Of a DNA stretch of 64,000 nt, positions 25,852-34,781 are shown piece after piece (position 1 is the stretch's first letter; each line of letters opens with the position of its first letter). The notes beneath the pieces were generated by a model. That model did not search any database, was not told where the DNA came from, and saw only the letters and a list, made by a program, of their open reading frames with translations. The position numbers and the translations under genes were made by a program. The stretch is taken from assembly GCA_016938035.1 (NCBI GenBank), contig JAFGVK010000002.1, positions 1-64,000 of the forward strand, written 5' to 3'. This stretch comes from Deltaproteobacteria bacterium. Lineage in GTDB: Bacteria; Myxococcota_A; UBA796; GCA-2862545.

Positions 25852-26916
25852 ATGCGCGCGCTGGTGATGATCCCCGCCGATCTCCGCGAGGTCGAGTTTC
25901 AAGGTCTGCCCCTCGAACAGTGGTGGGACCGGCGCTGTCGTGAGGCGGGCCTGAGCCTAGTCCCCTGCGCTGAGGGCGCCGCGCGGGGCGCGGCGGTGGT
26001 GGTGGACGGGCGCGCGGTGGGGCTGTCTCGGGAGACGCTGGAGGGGCTGCGTGAGGAGCCCGGCGCGGTGGCGATGCCCGGGCGTGGGGCGGTGGCCGTG
26101 GCCCTCGCTGGCGCGGGTGGAGGCACCTGCCCTGAGGCGCTCCGCGATCCTCTGGATCCGATCGACCTGCCCGCGGAGGAGCGCCTGTGGGCCGGGGACG
26201 CGTGGGAGCTCGCCCTCGCGGAGCGCGCCCTGCTGAGCGCGCGCCTGGAGCGGCTGGGGCGGGCGGGCGTGCGCCTGCTCGACCCCTCACGGGTGTACCT
26301 CGAGCCCTCGGTGGTGGTGGAGCCCGGCGCTTTCCTCGGAGCGGGGGTGGAGCTGCGCGGCGCCACGGTCGTCCGGGCAGGGGCGCGGGTAGAGGCTGGC
26401 TGCGTGCTGACTGACACCACGGTGGAGGGGGGCGCGGTGGTGCTGCCTTACTCGGTCTGCGAGGGGGCAGCTATCGGCGCAGGGGCCAAGGTGGGGCCCA
26501 TGGCCCACCTCCGCACCGGCGCGGTGCTGGAGGCGCGCGTCAAGGTGGGGAACTTCGTAGAGGTGAAGAAGTCCGTGCTGCGCGAGGGGGCCAAGGCCTC
26601 GCACCTCACCTACATTGGCGACGCCGAGATCGGCGCGGACGCCAACATCGGCGCTGGCACCATCACCTGCAACTACGACGGCTTCAACAAGCACCGCACG
26701 GTGATCGGCGCGGGCGCCTTCATCGGCTCCAATTCCTCCCTGGTGGCCCCCATCGAGATTGGCGCTGGCGCGATCGTCGGCGCTGGGTCCACCCTCTCGC
26801 GGCAGGTGCCCGAGGACGCCCTGGCGGTGGAGCGGGCTGAGCAGCGGGTCCTTCCCGACAAGGCGCGCGCTATCCGCGAGAAGAACCGGCGGCTCAAGGA
26901 GGGGGGTGGCGCATGA
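25852..26916 (+). CDS. GlmU acetyltransferase-like left-handed beta-helix protein
   Basis: The 354-residue protein starts at ATG 25852 with GGAGG upstream. Residues about 150-345 form a left-handed beta helix of hexapeptide repeats very like the C-terminal domain of Glm[14 protein letters not shown] carries the catalytic histidine and [13 protein letters not shown] the substrate and acetyl-CoA residues. The N-terminal pyrophosphorylase domain of GlmU is missing and is replaced by a divergent 120-residue region. It may acetylate glucosamine-1-phosphate or another amino sugar; a separate uridylyltransferase would be needed. It overlaps the helicase gene (ATGA). Confidence 0.8.
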   Translation: MRALVMIPADLREVEFQGLPLEQWWDRRCREAGLSLVPCAEGAARGAAVVVDGRAVGLSRETLEGLREEPGAVAMPGRGAVAVALAGAGGGTCPEALRDPLDPIDLPAEERLWAGDAWELALAERALLSARLERLGRAGVRLLDPSRVYLEPSVVVEPGAFLGAGVELRGATVVRAGARVEAGCVLTDTTVEGGAVVLPYSVCEGAAIGAGAKVGPMAHLRTGAVLEARVKVGNFVEVKKSVLREGAKASHLTYIGDAEIGADANIGAGTITCNYDGFNKHRTVIGAGAFIGSNSSLVAPIEIGAGAIVGAGSTLSRQVPEDALAVERAEQRVLPDKARAIREKNRRLKEGGGA

Positions 26917-29195
26917 GCGAGGAGGAGGTCCCCGGTCATCTCCAGGGGCTCAACCCCGAGCAGCACGACGCGGTCACCACCCTGGAGGGGGCGCTGCTGG
27001 TCCTCGCCGGGGCGGGGTCCGGAAAGACCCGCGTGCTCACCCGGCGGATCGCGCACCTGCTCCACACAGGGGTGGACCCGGAGCGGATCCTGGCGGTCAC
27101 CTTCACCAACAAGGCCGCCCAGGAGATGAAGGAGCGGGTGCAGGAGCTGGTCGGCGAGCCGGGGAAGAAGGTCTGGGTGTCGACCTTCCACTCCACCTGT
27201 GGGCGGATCCTCCGCAAGGACATCGAGCCGCTGGGGTGGAGCACGCGCTTCTCGATCTACGACGACGACGATCAGGCCCGCATCATCCGGCAGATCCTCA
27301 AGGACCTCGGCTATGACCCCAAGGAAGTGCCCCCCAAATCGATCCTCAGCCGCATCGACGGCCACAAGAACCGCGGCGAGACCCTCGCGGACCTGAGGCG
27401 CCTCCACAGGGTCTCGCCGGGGGACGCGCTGCTGCGGGTGTGGGGCCTCTACGACGAGGCGCTCCGCGCGGCGGACGCGCTGGACTTCAACGATCTGATC
27501 GGTCACACCCTGCGGCTGTTCCGCGAGCACCCCGAGGTGGCCGAGCAGTGGTCCGAGCGCTTCGCCTATGTGCTGGTGGACGAGTACCAGGACACCAACT
27601 CAGTGCAGTACCAGCTGCTGCGGATCCTCACCCAGACCCACGGCAACCTCGCGGTGGTCGGTGACGACGACCAGTCGATCTACGGGTTTCGGGGGGCTGA
27701 CCCCGATATCATCCGTAGATTCAAAGCCGATCATCCCCAGCACAAGATGATCGCGATGGAGCAGAATTACCGCTCCTCGGCGAACATCCTCACCGTCGCC
27801 AATTTCGTGGTGGAGCAGAATTCCGTCCGAGAGCGGAAGACCCTGCGCACCGCGGCGGCGCCGGGGCCGGTGGTCCGCCTGCTGGTGGAGGAGACCCCCT
27901 TCGAGGAGGCGGAGAAGGTCGCGGACCTCGTGGAGCGCCTCCACCGCCGCAAGGATCTGGCCTACGGCAAGATGGCGATCATCTACCGGACCAACGCCAC
28001 CTCGCGCCTGTTCGAGGCAGCCCTCGCCAGGCGCCAGGTCCCACACAGGGTGGTGGGGGGGCGGAAGTTCTATGAGCGGAGAGAGGTCAGGGATATGCTG
28101 GCCTATCTGCGGCTGATCGTCAACCCGGCCGACGACGCCGCCTTCTTGCGGGTCGTGAACGTGCCCTCGCGGGGGATCGGCACCAAGACCGTCTCGGAGC
28201 TCCGGGAGGCAGCCGCGACCCGAGGGGAGCCGCTCCTCGCCTCGGCCAAGGGCACCGCGCTGGGCGAGACCGTCAGGGACAAGGCGATGCGGGGCTTTGT
28301 GGGGCTGATCGAGGAGGCCACCAGTCTGGCGAGCGAGCTGGAGCCAGTGGCGCTCCTCGCCCACCTGCTCGAGGCCACAGGGTACCGGGAGATGGTCGAG
28401 GAGGAGAACGAGGCATCCCGCAAGGAGAGCCTGGAGGCGCTGGCGCAGGACGCTCAGGGGGCGGAGCGCATCGGAGACACGCACGGGCCCCTGGATCGCC
28501 TGCAGCGCTGGCTCGATCAGACCGCCCTCGCCGGGCAGGACGAGGAGATCCCCGATGGGGGACAGGTGGCGCTGATGACCGTCCACAACGCCAAGGGGCT
28601 GGAGTACCCGGTGGTGTTCGTGGTGCAGATGGTCGAGGACCAGTTCCCGCACGCCAAGAGCAAGGAGAGCAAGGCCTCGATCGAGGAGGAGCGGCGGCTC
28701 GCCTACGTCGCCTTCACCAGGGCGATGGAGCGCCTCTACATCACCAGGGCAAGGCGTAAGGCGCTGGGATTTGGCGAGCGCTTCGGCAAGGGGAAGGGGA
28801 AGCGCGCCACCGAAGAGCCCGCGCTGGCCTCCCGCTTCATCCACGTCCTCCCTCCCGAGGCCTGCAAGGGGGACGTGCCTCAGGTTGTGACCGAGGACCC
28901 GGCAAAGACCCGCCTGGAGTCCCTGCGCGGCTTCCTGCGCGGTCGCGCCGAGGTCGAGGCCCAGCCCAGCTCCTTGGAGTCGCTGGACCCCCTGGAGGTG
29001 CACACCCTGAGGGAGCTGGAGTCGCTGGAGCAGCTCCAGGAGGGGGTCCGGGTTGTCCACCCGGCGCACGGGGTGGGGACCATTCAGCGGGTCGACATCG
29101 AAGGAACTCTGCCTCGAATTTGCTTGTCCTTTGGCGGAGAACGAGCGCGTTGGGTACCCGTGGCCCAAAGCCGGCTCAAGGTTGTCGTAGAATGA
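26913..29195 (+). CDS. UvrD/PcrA-type superfamily 1 DNA helicase
   Basis: The 760-residue 3'-5' helicase has Walker A GAGSGKT (33-39), [51 protein letters not shown] and [13 protein letters not shown]. The extreme C-terminus ([17 protein letters not shown]) is the Tudor-like domain that in PcrA/UvrD contacts RNA polymerase, so a role in repair, including transcription-coupled repair, and replication-conflict resolution is likely. Its ATG overlaps the stop of the GlmU-like gene by four bases. Confidence 0.93.
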   Translation: MSEEEVPGHLQGLNPEQHDAVTTLEGALLVLAGAGSGKTRVLTRRIAHLLHTGVDPERILAVTFTNKAAQEMKERVQELVGEPGKKVWVSTFHSTCGRILRKDIEPLGWSTRFSIYDDDDQARIIRQILKDLGYDPKEVPPKSILSRIDGHKNRGETLADLRRLHRVSPGDALLRVWGLYDEALRAADALDFNDLIGHTLRLFREHPEVAEQWSERFAYVLVDEYQDTNSVQYQLLRILTQTHGNLAVVGDDDQSIYGFRGADPDIIRRFKADHPQHKMIAMEQNYRSSANILTVANFVVEQNSVRERKTLRTAAAPGPVVRLLVEETPFEEAEKVADLVERLHRRKDLAYGKMAIIYRTNATSRLFEAALARRQVPHRVVGGRKFYERREVRDMLAYLRLIVNPADDAAFLRVVNVPSRGIGTKTVSELREAAATRGEPLLASAKGTALGETVRDKAMRGFVGLIEEATSLASELEPVALLAHLLEATGYREMVEEENEASRKESLEALAQDAQGAERIGDTHGPLDRLQRWLDQTALAGQDEEIPDGGQVALMTVHNAKGLEYPVVFVVQMVEDQFPHAKSKESKASIEEERRLAYVAFTRAMERLYITRARRKALGFGERFGKGKGKRATEEPALASRFIHVLPPEACKGDVPQVVTEDPAKTRLESLRGFLRGRAEVEAQPSSLESLDPLEVHTLRELESLEQLQEGVRVVHPAHGVGTIQRVDIEGTLPRICLSFGGERARWVPVAQSRLKVVVE

Positions 29196-29241
29196 CCGCC
29201 CAAGTGATACCTGTCTCAGAGACCTCTTCCCGGGAAGCCCG

Positions 29242-30069
29242 ATGATCGTCACATGTCCAGAGTGCCAGGCGCGCTACAAGGTTGATGAAGCCAAGATCAA
29301 GGGACGCGGCGCGAAGATCTCCTGTCCCAAGTGCCAGCATGTCTTTGTGGTCTACAAGGACGCGTCGGGGGGGGAGGGCGCTGACGCCGGCGACGGCCCC
29401 ATCGCGGATCGCGATTTCCACCAGGTGGGGGTCACCTGGCTGGTGCGCCGGGGGATGGGGTTGGTTGACGAGTTCAGCGACCTCGCGTGGCTGATGGATC
29501 AGCTGGAGGAGGGAGAGGTCGACCTGCGCGACGCGATCTCCTTTGACGCGGGCCGCAGCTGGACGCTGCTGAGCGCGGTCGCGGATCTCGAGGCCTTCTT
29601 TGAGGACGTGTGGGAGCGGGCGCAGCGCGGAGAGATCGACGCGTCTCCCGTCGACGACACCGGCGGAGACGAGGACGATGACGACGCCCCCACGACCATC
29701 GTGAACCGAAACGCCGAGCTGGCGGACGCCATCCGCCGCGCGGTGCAGGAGAGCGGGTCCACCCCTGCGCCGGCCCCAGTGAGTCCGCCTCCCGCGGCGC
29801 CTGCCGTGGAGCCCCCGGTGGCTCCCGCCCAAGACACGCCGGCGGAGCCGGCCGCTCCGGTGCAGCCCGAGCCCCCTGCCAAGGCCTCCGGCGAGCACGC
29901 CCCCGCCACCCCTGCTGCCTCCAGCGCTCCCCGCGCCCCGGCCGCAGCCACGCCGCCTGCTCCCGCCCCGGGGGGTGGCAAGACCGGGCTGATCATCGGT
30001 GTGGTGCTGGTACTGGTGGTGGTGCTTGCGGTGGTCGCGGCGGTGATGTCGGGGGCCTTTGCAAGCTAG
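29242..30069 (+). CDS. MJ0042-type zinc-ribbon protein with C-terminal TM helix
   Basis: The 275-residue protein begins with a zinc ribbon MIVTCPECQARYKV...SCPKCQHVF (Cys5, 8, 28, 31), common in myxobacterial regulatory or envelope proteins. Residues about 60-130 (WLVRRGMGLVDEF to LEAFFEDVWERA) resemble a GYF-like/SPOR-adjacent module. A long Pro/Ala linker leads to one TM helix (about 250-270) near the end. The soluble part is probably cytoplasmic. The next gene has the same plan. Function unknown; an adaptor role is inferred. Confidence 0.7.
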   Translation: MIVTCPECQARYKVDEAKIKGRGAKISCPKCQHVFVVYKDASGGEGADAGDGPIADRDFHQVGVTWLVRRGMGLVDEFSDLAWLMDQLEEGEVDLRDAISFDAGRSWTLLSAVADLEAFFEDVWERAQRGEIDASPVDDTGGDEDDDDAPTTIVNRNAELADAIRRAVQESGSTPAPAPVSPPPAAPAVEPPVAPAQDTPAEPAAPVQPEPPAKASGEHAPATPAASSAPRAPAAATPPAPAPGGGKTGLIIGVVLVLVVVLAVVAAVMSGAFAS

Positions 30070-30152
30070 GGGCGCTCCCCGCGTTGGAGAGGCAGAACCA
30101 AGGACCGGCGGGCGCCGTGCCGCGCAACCCGTCACACTGAAGGGGGCTCCCC

Positions 30153-32366
30153 GTGGATATTCGCTGTGAGCATTGTGGGGTCGAGCACCAGATGGAGATC
30201 CCCAAATGGATCTCCTCGTCGGGCAAGCCCTTTCGGTTCCGCTGTTCCGCCTGCGGCCACGCCCAGATGATGGACCTGGGTGTCCAGGGGCCGCAAGAGG
30301 AGCCTGTCGCCGCGCTGCCTGTGGAGCCCGCGCTCTCTCCTGGTGTGGCGGGGAGCCTGTACATCAAGCGTGAGGGGACGGTCTATCTGGTAAAGGACTG
30401 GGCCAACCTCCAGAGGTGGATCATCGAGGGGCGCCTGAGCCCCACCGATCTGGTCTCGGAGGACGGCGTGCAGTGGCAGCCGCTGGGTGATCGCCCCGAG
30501 CTGGGCACCTTCTTCCTCGCGGTCGAGAAGCTGGAGCACACCGCTCGCCAGCTGCGGAAGGCCCTCGACGGGGGAGCGGGTATGGGGGGCGAGACGCCCT
30601 TCTCCTCCGATCCCGAGGGGGAGCTCTCTGGCGCGCTCATCGACGATGACACGGGGGGAATTCCCACCGGGCTCCCCCCGCTCCCCACCGAGGAGCTGGG
30701 GCTGGACGAGGGCGACGCGCAGCCCCTTGCGCCCCCCGTGGAGCACCCCTGGTCTCTGGGCGAGGACCGAGACTACGTGCCGCCTCCCGCGCTCCCCGAC
30801 GACGACGTCGCCTCCTATATGGGCGCTGAGGACGAGCTCCCCGAGTTTCCCCCTGACTGGGCCGAGATCGACGAGGCCTCGCTCCCAGAGTTTCCGAGCG
30901 GCTTCGGTGAGGCCCAACGGGACGGTGGCCCTGTGGGGGCCTCTGAGGACGATTTTCCAGCGGGCTTCGGCGCGGAGCCCGCGGACGATTTTCCAGCGGG
31001 CTTCGGCGAGGCGCCCGCGGACGATTTTCCAGCGGGCTTCGGCGAGGCGCCCGCGGACGATTTCCCCGCGGGGTTCGGCGAGGCGCCCGCGGACGATTTC
31101 CCCGCGGGCTTCGGCGCGGAGCCCGCGGACGATTTCCCCGCGGGGTTTGGTGAAGAGCCTGCGGACGATTTCCCCGCGGGGTTTGGTGAGGAGCCTGCGG
31201 ACGATTTCCCCGCGGGGTTTGGCGCGGAGCCTGCGGACGATTTCCCCGCGGGGTTTGGCGCGGAGCCTGCGGACGATTTTCCAGCGGGCTTCGGCGACCC
31301 CGGGGCAGCCCCAGAGGAGGATGACTTCCCGGCGGGTTTCGGCGAGCCCGCGGCGGGCTCGGGCGAGCCCCCGGTGGATGACTTCCCCGCCGGCTTCGGC
31401 GCGGAGCCGGAGGACGATTTTCCCGCTGGCTTCGGCGCGCCCGCTCCGGACGGCGAGCCGGCTCCCGCCGATGATGGCGATCTTGATTTCCCCCCCCTCT
31501 CGGAGGGGCCCCCCGCCTTCGGCGCAGGGGCGCAGACCGTCTCTCCCGCAGATCCACCCTCCGAGGCACACCCCAGCAAGCCGCTCTACTTCGGCCACGA
31601 GGGTGACGACGCCGACCTGGGGGATTTCGGCGGAGACATGTCAGAGGACGAGGTGTTCAAGCCCGCGGGTGGGTTCCCGCGCTGGGCGATGGGGGCGGTG
31701 GGTGGTGTCGTGGCCCTGGTGCTGGCGCTCATCGGGGGCGCGGTGTGGGTCGACATGAACCGGGCCCCGGTGGTGCCCCAGGTGGGGTCCCCGCTGGCCG
31801 ACGTGCTGCAGCCCAGGGAGGTGGCGGAGGCCATGACCCCGGACGCTCCCCCCCCGGTGGCAGAGGCCCCAGCGCAGCCGGAGGAGGCGCCTGCGGCTTC
31901 AGAGGAGGTCGCCGTCGCGGAGGCCCCCGCGCCTCGGCCAGAGGCGCCCCGGCCGGTGCCCGTGACCGTTCCGGCGCCTCGTGAGGAGCTCGCCGCGGCG
32001 CGCCCCGCCCCCGCCGAGCCGACCGCGGCCAGGACCCGCCCGGTGGAGACCGCGCGTCCCGCGGATCCCCCCGCTGCGCCCCCTGCGGCGCCGCCGTCCC
32101 CCTCCGCGGGGGAGCTCGTCGAGCAGGGCTGGGCCGCGGTGGACGCGGGGAACCTCTCCGGTGCCGGCAGAGCCTTCCAGTCTGCCCTCGCGAAATCTCC
32201 CAACGATACCGGCGCCCTGCTGGGACGGGGCTTTGTCCTCGCCGAGCAGGGGAAGCACGTGGACGCCAAGCCCTTTCTCTGCAAGGTGTTGTCTCTCGGG
32301 ACCAACGCCGGCGACAAGAACGAGGCCAAGGGCATCCTCGACGGCGCCGGGCTCACCTGCCCATGA
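30153..32366 (+). CDS. Zinc-ribbon membrane protein with DDFPAGFG tandem repeats and TPR-like tail
   Basis: The 737-residue protein starts at GTG. It has an N-terminal zinc ribbon (Cys5, 8, 31, 34), a GYF-like segment LYIKREGTVYLVKDWANLQRW...DLVSEDGVQWQPLG (about 69-112), an acidic linker with thirteen DDFPAGFG copies (about 266-428), one TM helix (about 511-534), a Pro/Ala periplasmic linker and a TPR-like C-terminus (LVEQGWAAVDAGNLSGAGRAF). Zinc ribbon, GYF and TM in this order recall the Myxococcus gliding protein GltJ, but that homology is not shown here. It follows a gene of similar plan. Confidence 0.75.
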   Translation: MDIRCEHCGVEHQMEIPKWISSSGKPFRFRCSACGHAQMMDLGVQGPQEEPVAALPVEPALSPGVAGSLYIKREGTVYLVKDWANLQRWIIEGRLSPTDLVSEDGVQWQPLGDRPELGTFFLAVEKLEHTARQLRKALDGGAGMGGETPFSSDPEGELSGALIDDDTGGIPTGLPPLPTEELGLDEGDAQPLAPPVEHPWSLGEDRDYVPPPALPDDDVASYMGAEDELPEFPPDWAEIDEASLPEFPSGFGEAQRDGGPVGASEDDFPAGFGAEPADDFPAGFGEAPADDFPAGFGEAPADDFPAGFGEAPADDFPAGFGAEPADDFPAGFGEEPADDFPAGFGEEPADDFPAGFGAEPADDFPAGFGAEPADDFPAGFGDPGAAPEEDDFPAGFGEPAAGSGEPPVDDFPAGFGAEPEDDFPAGFGAPAPDGEPAPADDGDLDFPPLSEGPPAFGAGAQTVSPADPPSEAHPSKPLYFGHEGDDADLGDFGGDMSEDEVFKPAGGFPRWAMGAVGGVVALVLALIGGAVWVDMNRAPVVPQVGSPLADVLQPREVAEAMTPDAPPPVAEAPAQPEEAPAASEEVAVAEAPAPRPEAPRPVPVTVPAPREELAAARPAPAEPTAARTRPVETARPADPPAAPPAAPPSPSAGELVEQGWAAVDAGNLSGAGRAFQSALAKSPNDTGALLGRGFVLAEQGKHVDAKPFLCKVLSLGTNAGDKNEAKGILDGAGLTCP
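30948..31436 (+). repeat. 36-bp in-frame tandem repeat (DDFPAGFG units)
   Basis: Nine exact 36-bp units run from 30948 to 31271, then four more copies of the core are separated by longer variable linkers. Unit consensus is GACGATTT(C/T)CC(A/C)GCGGG followed by a TTCGGC-type segment. Neighbouring units are near-identical in blocks (three EAPA units, then EEPA pairs), indicating recent expansion by slippage or unequal exchange. Copy number is likely to vary between strains. Confidence 0.9.
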
Positions 32367-32375
32367 GGAGCGTTT

Positions 32376-32687
32376 ATGGTCTCTGACATCCCCCACGAGA
32401 ACGAGTATTTTACCCGTATTGAGCGCGAGAAGCGCGAGAAGCTGAAGGCCGCGCAGCAGCAGACCCAGCAGGAGGCTGAGCGCCAGGCCGCAAAGGATCT
32501 CCACTACCACCGCTGCGGAAAGTGCGGCGCTCCGATGGACACGCGGGTCTTTCGGGAGGTGGAGATCGAGGTCTGTCCGGACTGTGGCGCGGTGCTGCTA
32601 GACCCAGGGGAGCTGGAGCAGCTCGCCGGACCGGAGCGCGAGGGGGTCCTGAGCGGGGTCTTCGCCCTGTTCAAGGCAAAAGGCTAG
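32376..32687 (+). CDS. Small TFIIB-type zinc-finger protein
   Basis: The 103-residue protein starts at an ATG with GAGGAG upstream, ten bases after the previous stop. Residues about 1-42 form a charged helix (EREKREKLKAAQQQTQQEAE), followed by HRCGKCGAPM and VCPDCGAVLLDPGEL, the two CxxC pairs of the zf-TFIIB (DUF-type) family, common as small bacterial proteins of unknown role. The DPGELEQL ending is typical of the family. Likely co-transcribed with the zinc-ribbon membrane protein. Confidence 0.8.
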   Translation: MVSDIPHENEYFTRIEREKREKLKAAQQQTQQEAERQAAKDLHYHRCGKCGAPMDTRVFREVEIEVCPDCGAVLLDPGELEQLAGPEREGVLSGVFALFKAKG

Positions 32688-32749
32688 CCGCTGAGGAGGG
32701 CCTCGCCCGGCGTGGGAGGATATGGGGGCGCCCGCTAGGTGGAGTGCCC

Positions 32750-34639
32750 ATGTCCTGGTCTCTGGATGACAGCGAAGAGCTCTACAACATCCCCGCGTGG
32801 GGGCTCGGTTATTTCAGGGTGAACGAGGAAGGGCACCTGGAGATGACCGCGGGGGAGGGGCGCTCGATCGACCTCTTCAACCTGGTGGGTGATCTCAAGC
32901 GGCGTGGGATCGCCCTCCCGGTGCTGGTGCGGTTCTCGGACATCCTCCAGGGGCGGATCGACGGCCTAGTCAAGGCCTTCGAGGACGCCTTCACGGAGTA
33001 CGACTACCACGGGAAGTTCCGCGGGGTGTACCCCATCAAGGTGAACCAGGAGCGCCACTTCGTGCAGGCGCTGGTCGCCGCGGCGCGGCCCCACCACATC
33101 GGCTTGGAGGCGGGCTCCAAGCCGGAGCTGCTGGTGAGCCTCGCGCACATGGATGATCCCGAGGCGATCATCGTCTGCAATGGCTACAAGGACCGGCAGT
33201 ATATCGAGATGGCCATCCTGGCCCGCAAGATCGGCCGGAGGGTGATCCTGGTGGTCGAGAAGCCCTACGAGCTGGACCTGATCCTCGAGGTCTCGGAGCA
33301 GCTCGGCATCGACCCCCTGGTGGGGGTGCGCGCGCGCCTCTCCCTCGCGGGTGCGGGCAAGTGGGCGGGGTCCTCTGGAGACAGGGCCAAGTTTGGGCTC
33401 ACCATCCAGGAGATCGTGGACATGGTCCACAAGATGGAGCGCGCGGGCAAGCTGTCGGCCCTCACGCTGCTCCACTACCACATCGGCTCCCAGGTCTCGG
33501 CGATCCGCGCGATCAAGAACGCCCTGCGGGAGGCCTCGCGGATCTACACCGAGCTGGTCCGGCTGGGTGCCCCTATGGGCTATATCGACGTGGGCGGCGG
33601 GCTGGGCGTGGACTACGACGGGAGCCGCACCGACTTCCACTCCTCGATGAACTACTCCGCGGAGGAGTACGCCTACGACGTGGTGTACGCCATCAAGGAG
33701 GCCTGCGACGCCGCCAAGGTGCCGCACCCCAACGTGGTGACAGAGTCGGGGCGCGCCCTGTCGGCCCACAACTCGGTGCTGCTGTTTGACGTGCTGGGGA
33801 TGGGCAGCCTCGCCTCGAGCTCCGAGCGCCTGGAGCCCAGCGGCAGCAGGTCTGAGCTGGTGAAGGAGCTGGAGAAGATCTGGGAGAGCGTCGGCGAGGA
33901 CGACCTGCAGGGCGCCTACCACGACGCGGTAGAGATCAAGGACGAGACCCTCACCCGCTTCAAGCTCGGCCTCGTCGGCATCGAGGAGCGGGCGGTGGTG
34001 GAGCGGTTGTTCTGGGCGGTGTGCCGCAAGGTGGCCGATTTCGCCAAGCAGCTGGAATTCGTCCCCGAGGACCTGGAGCCGGTGTTCCGCTCCCTCGCGG
34101 ACACCTACTACTGCAACTTCTCCCTCTTCCAGTCCGCGCCGGACTCGTGGGCCATCGGGCAGCTCTTCCCGGTGCTCCCCATCCACCGGCTGGACGAGGA
34201 GCCCACCAGGCGCGGGGTGCTCGCGGACATCACCTGCGACTCGGACGGAAAGGTCGACCAGTTCATCGGGGCGCGCGGCACCAAGGACGTGCTGGAGCTC
34301 CACACCCCGGACGGGCAGCCGTACATCCTGGGGATGTTCCTGCTCGGGGCCTATCAGGAGATCCTCGGCGATCTGCACAACCTGTTCGGCGATCCCAACA
34401 CCATCCACGTCACGGCGGTGCCCGGCGGGCGCGGCTACCGGATCGACCATGTGGTCGAGGGGGACGTGGTGCAGGAGGTGCTCTCCTATGTGCAGTACGA
34501 CCGGCGGCAGCTCCTGGAGTGCCTGCGCAAGGACATCGAGGCCGCGACGGATCGGGGGCACCTCTCCATCGAGGAGGGCGCCCTGTTCTGGGACACCTAC
34601 CTGCGCGGGCTGGACTCCTACACCTACCTGAAGGTGTAG
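32750..34639 (+). CDS. speA: Biosynthetic arginine decarboxylase
   Basis: The 629-residue PLP enzyme converts arginine to agmatine, the first step of the agmatine route to putrescine and spermidine. Length and sequence fit SpeA: NIPAWGLGYF near the start, PLP lysine in YPIKVNQERHF (Lys97), LLHYHIGSQ, YIDVGGGLGVDYDGS, VVTESGRALSAHNSVL and LPIHRLDEEP with CDSDGKVDQF late in the chain. The ATG at 32750 follows GGAG. No other polyamine gene is adjacent. A hairpin follows the gene before the convergent pmbA. Confidence 0.95.
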   Translation: MSWSLDDSEELYNIPAWGLGYFRVNEEGHLEMTAGEGRSIDLFNLVGDLKRRGIALPVLVRFSDILQGRIDGLVKAFEDAFTEYDYHGKFRGVYPIKVNQERHFVQALVAAARPHHIGLEAGSKPELLVSLAHMDDPEAIIVCNGYKDRQYIEMAILARKIGRRVILVVEKPYELDLILEVSEQLGIDPLVGVRARLSLAGAGKWAGSSGDRAKFGLTIQEIVDMVHKMERAGKLSALTLLHYHIGSQVSAIRAIKNALREASRIYTELVRLGAPMGYIDVGGGLGVDYDGSRTDFHSSMNYSAEEYAYDVVYAIKEACDAAKVPHPNVVTESGRALSAHNSVLLFDVLGMGSLASSSERLEPSGSRSELVKELEKIWESVGEDDLQGAYHDAVEIKDETLTRFKLGLVGIEERAVVERLFWAVCRKVADFAKQLEFVPEDLEPVFRSLADTYYCNFSLFQSAPDSWAIGQLFPVLPIHRLDEEPTRRGVLADITCDSDGKVDQFIGARGTKDVLELHTPDGQPYILGMFLLGAYQEILGDLHNLFGDPNTIHVTAVPGGRGYRIDHVVEGDVVQEVLSYVQYDRRQLLECLRKDIEAATDRGHLSIEEGALFWDTYLRGLDSYTYLKV

Positions 34640-34721
34640 GTCCCGCTAGGGGCGCGGCCCGCGGGGCGGCGTAGGACGCGACCGCCCCCCGCCAGGTCTA
34701 CCCCGCCGGCACCCCCCGCTC

Positions 34722-34744
34722 CCCCACGACCTGGTTGGTCGGGG
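34722..34744. terminator. Possible bidirectional terminator between speA and pmbA
   Basis: CGACC (34727-34731) and GGTCG (34737-34741) pair around TGGTT and the stem extends with C and G runs. It sits in the 140-base gap between two convergent genes. No T-run follows on either strand, so the assignment is tentative. Confidence 0.35.
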
Positions 34745-34781
34745 AAACCGAGGGGGGCCGCGCCATCCACCGCGGCAGGGC

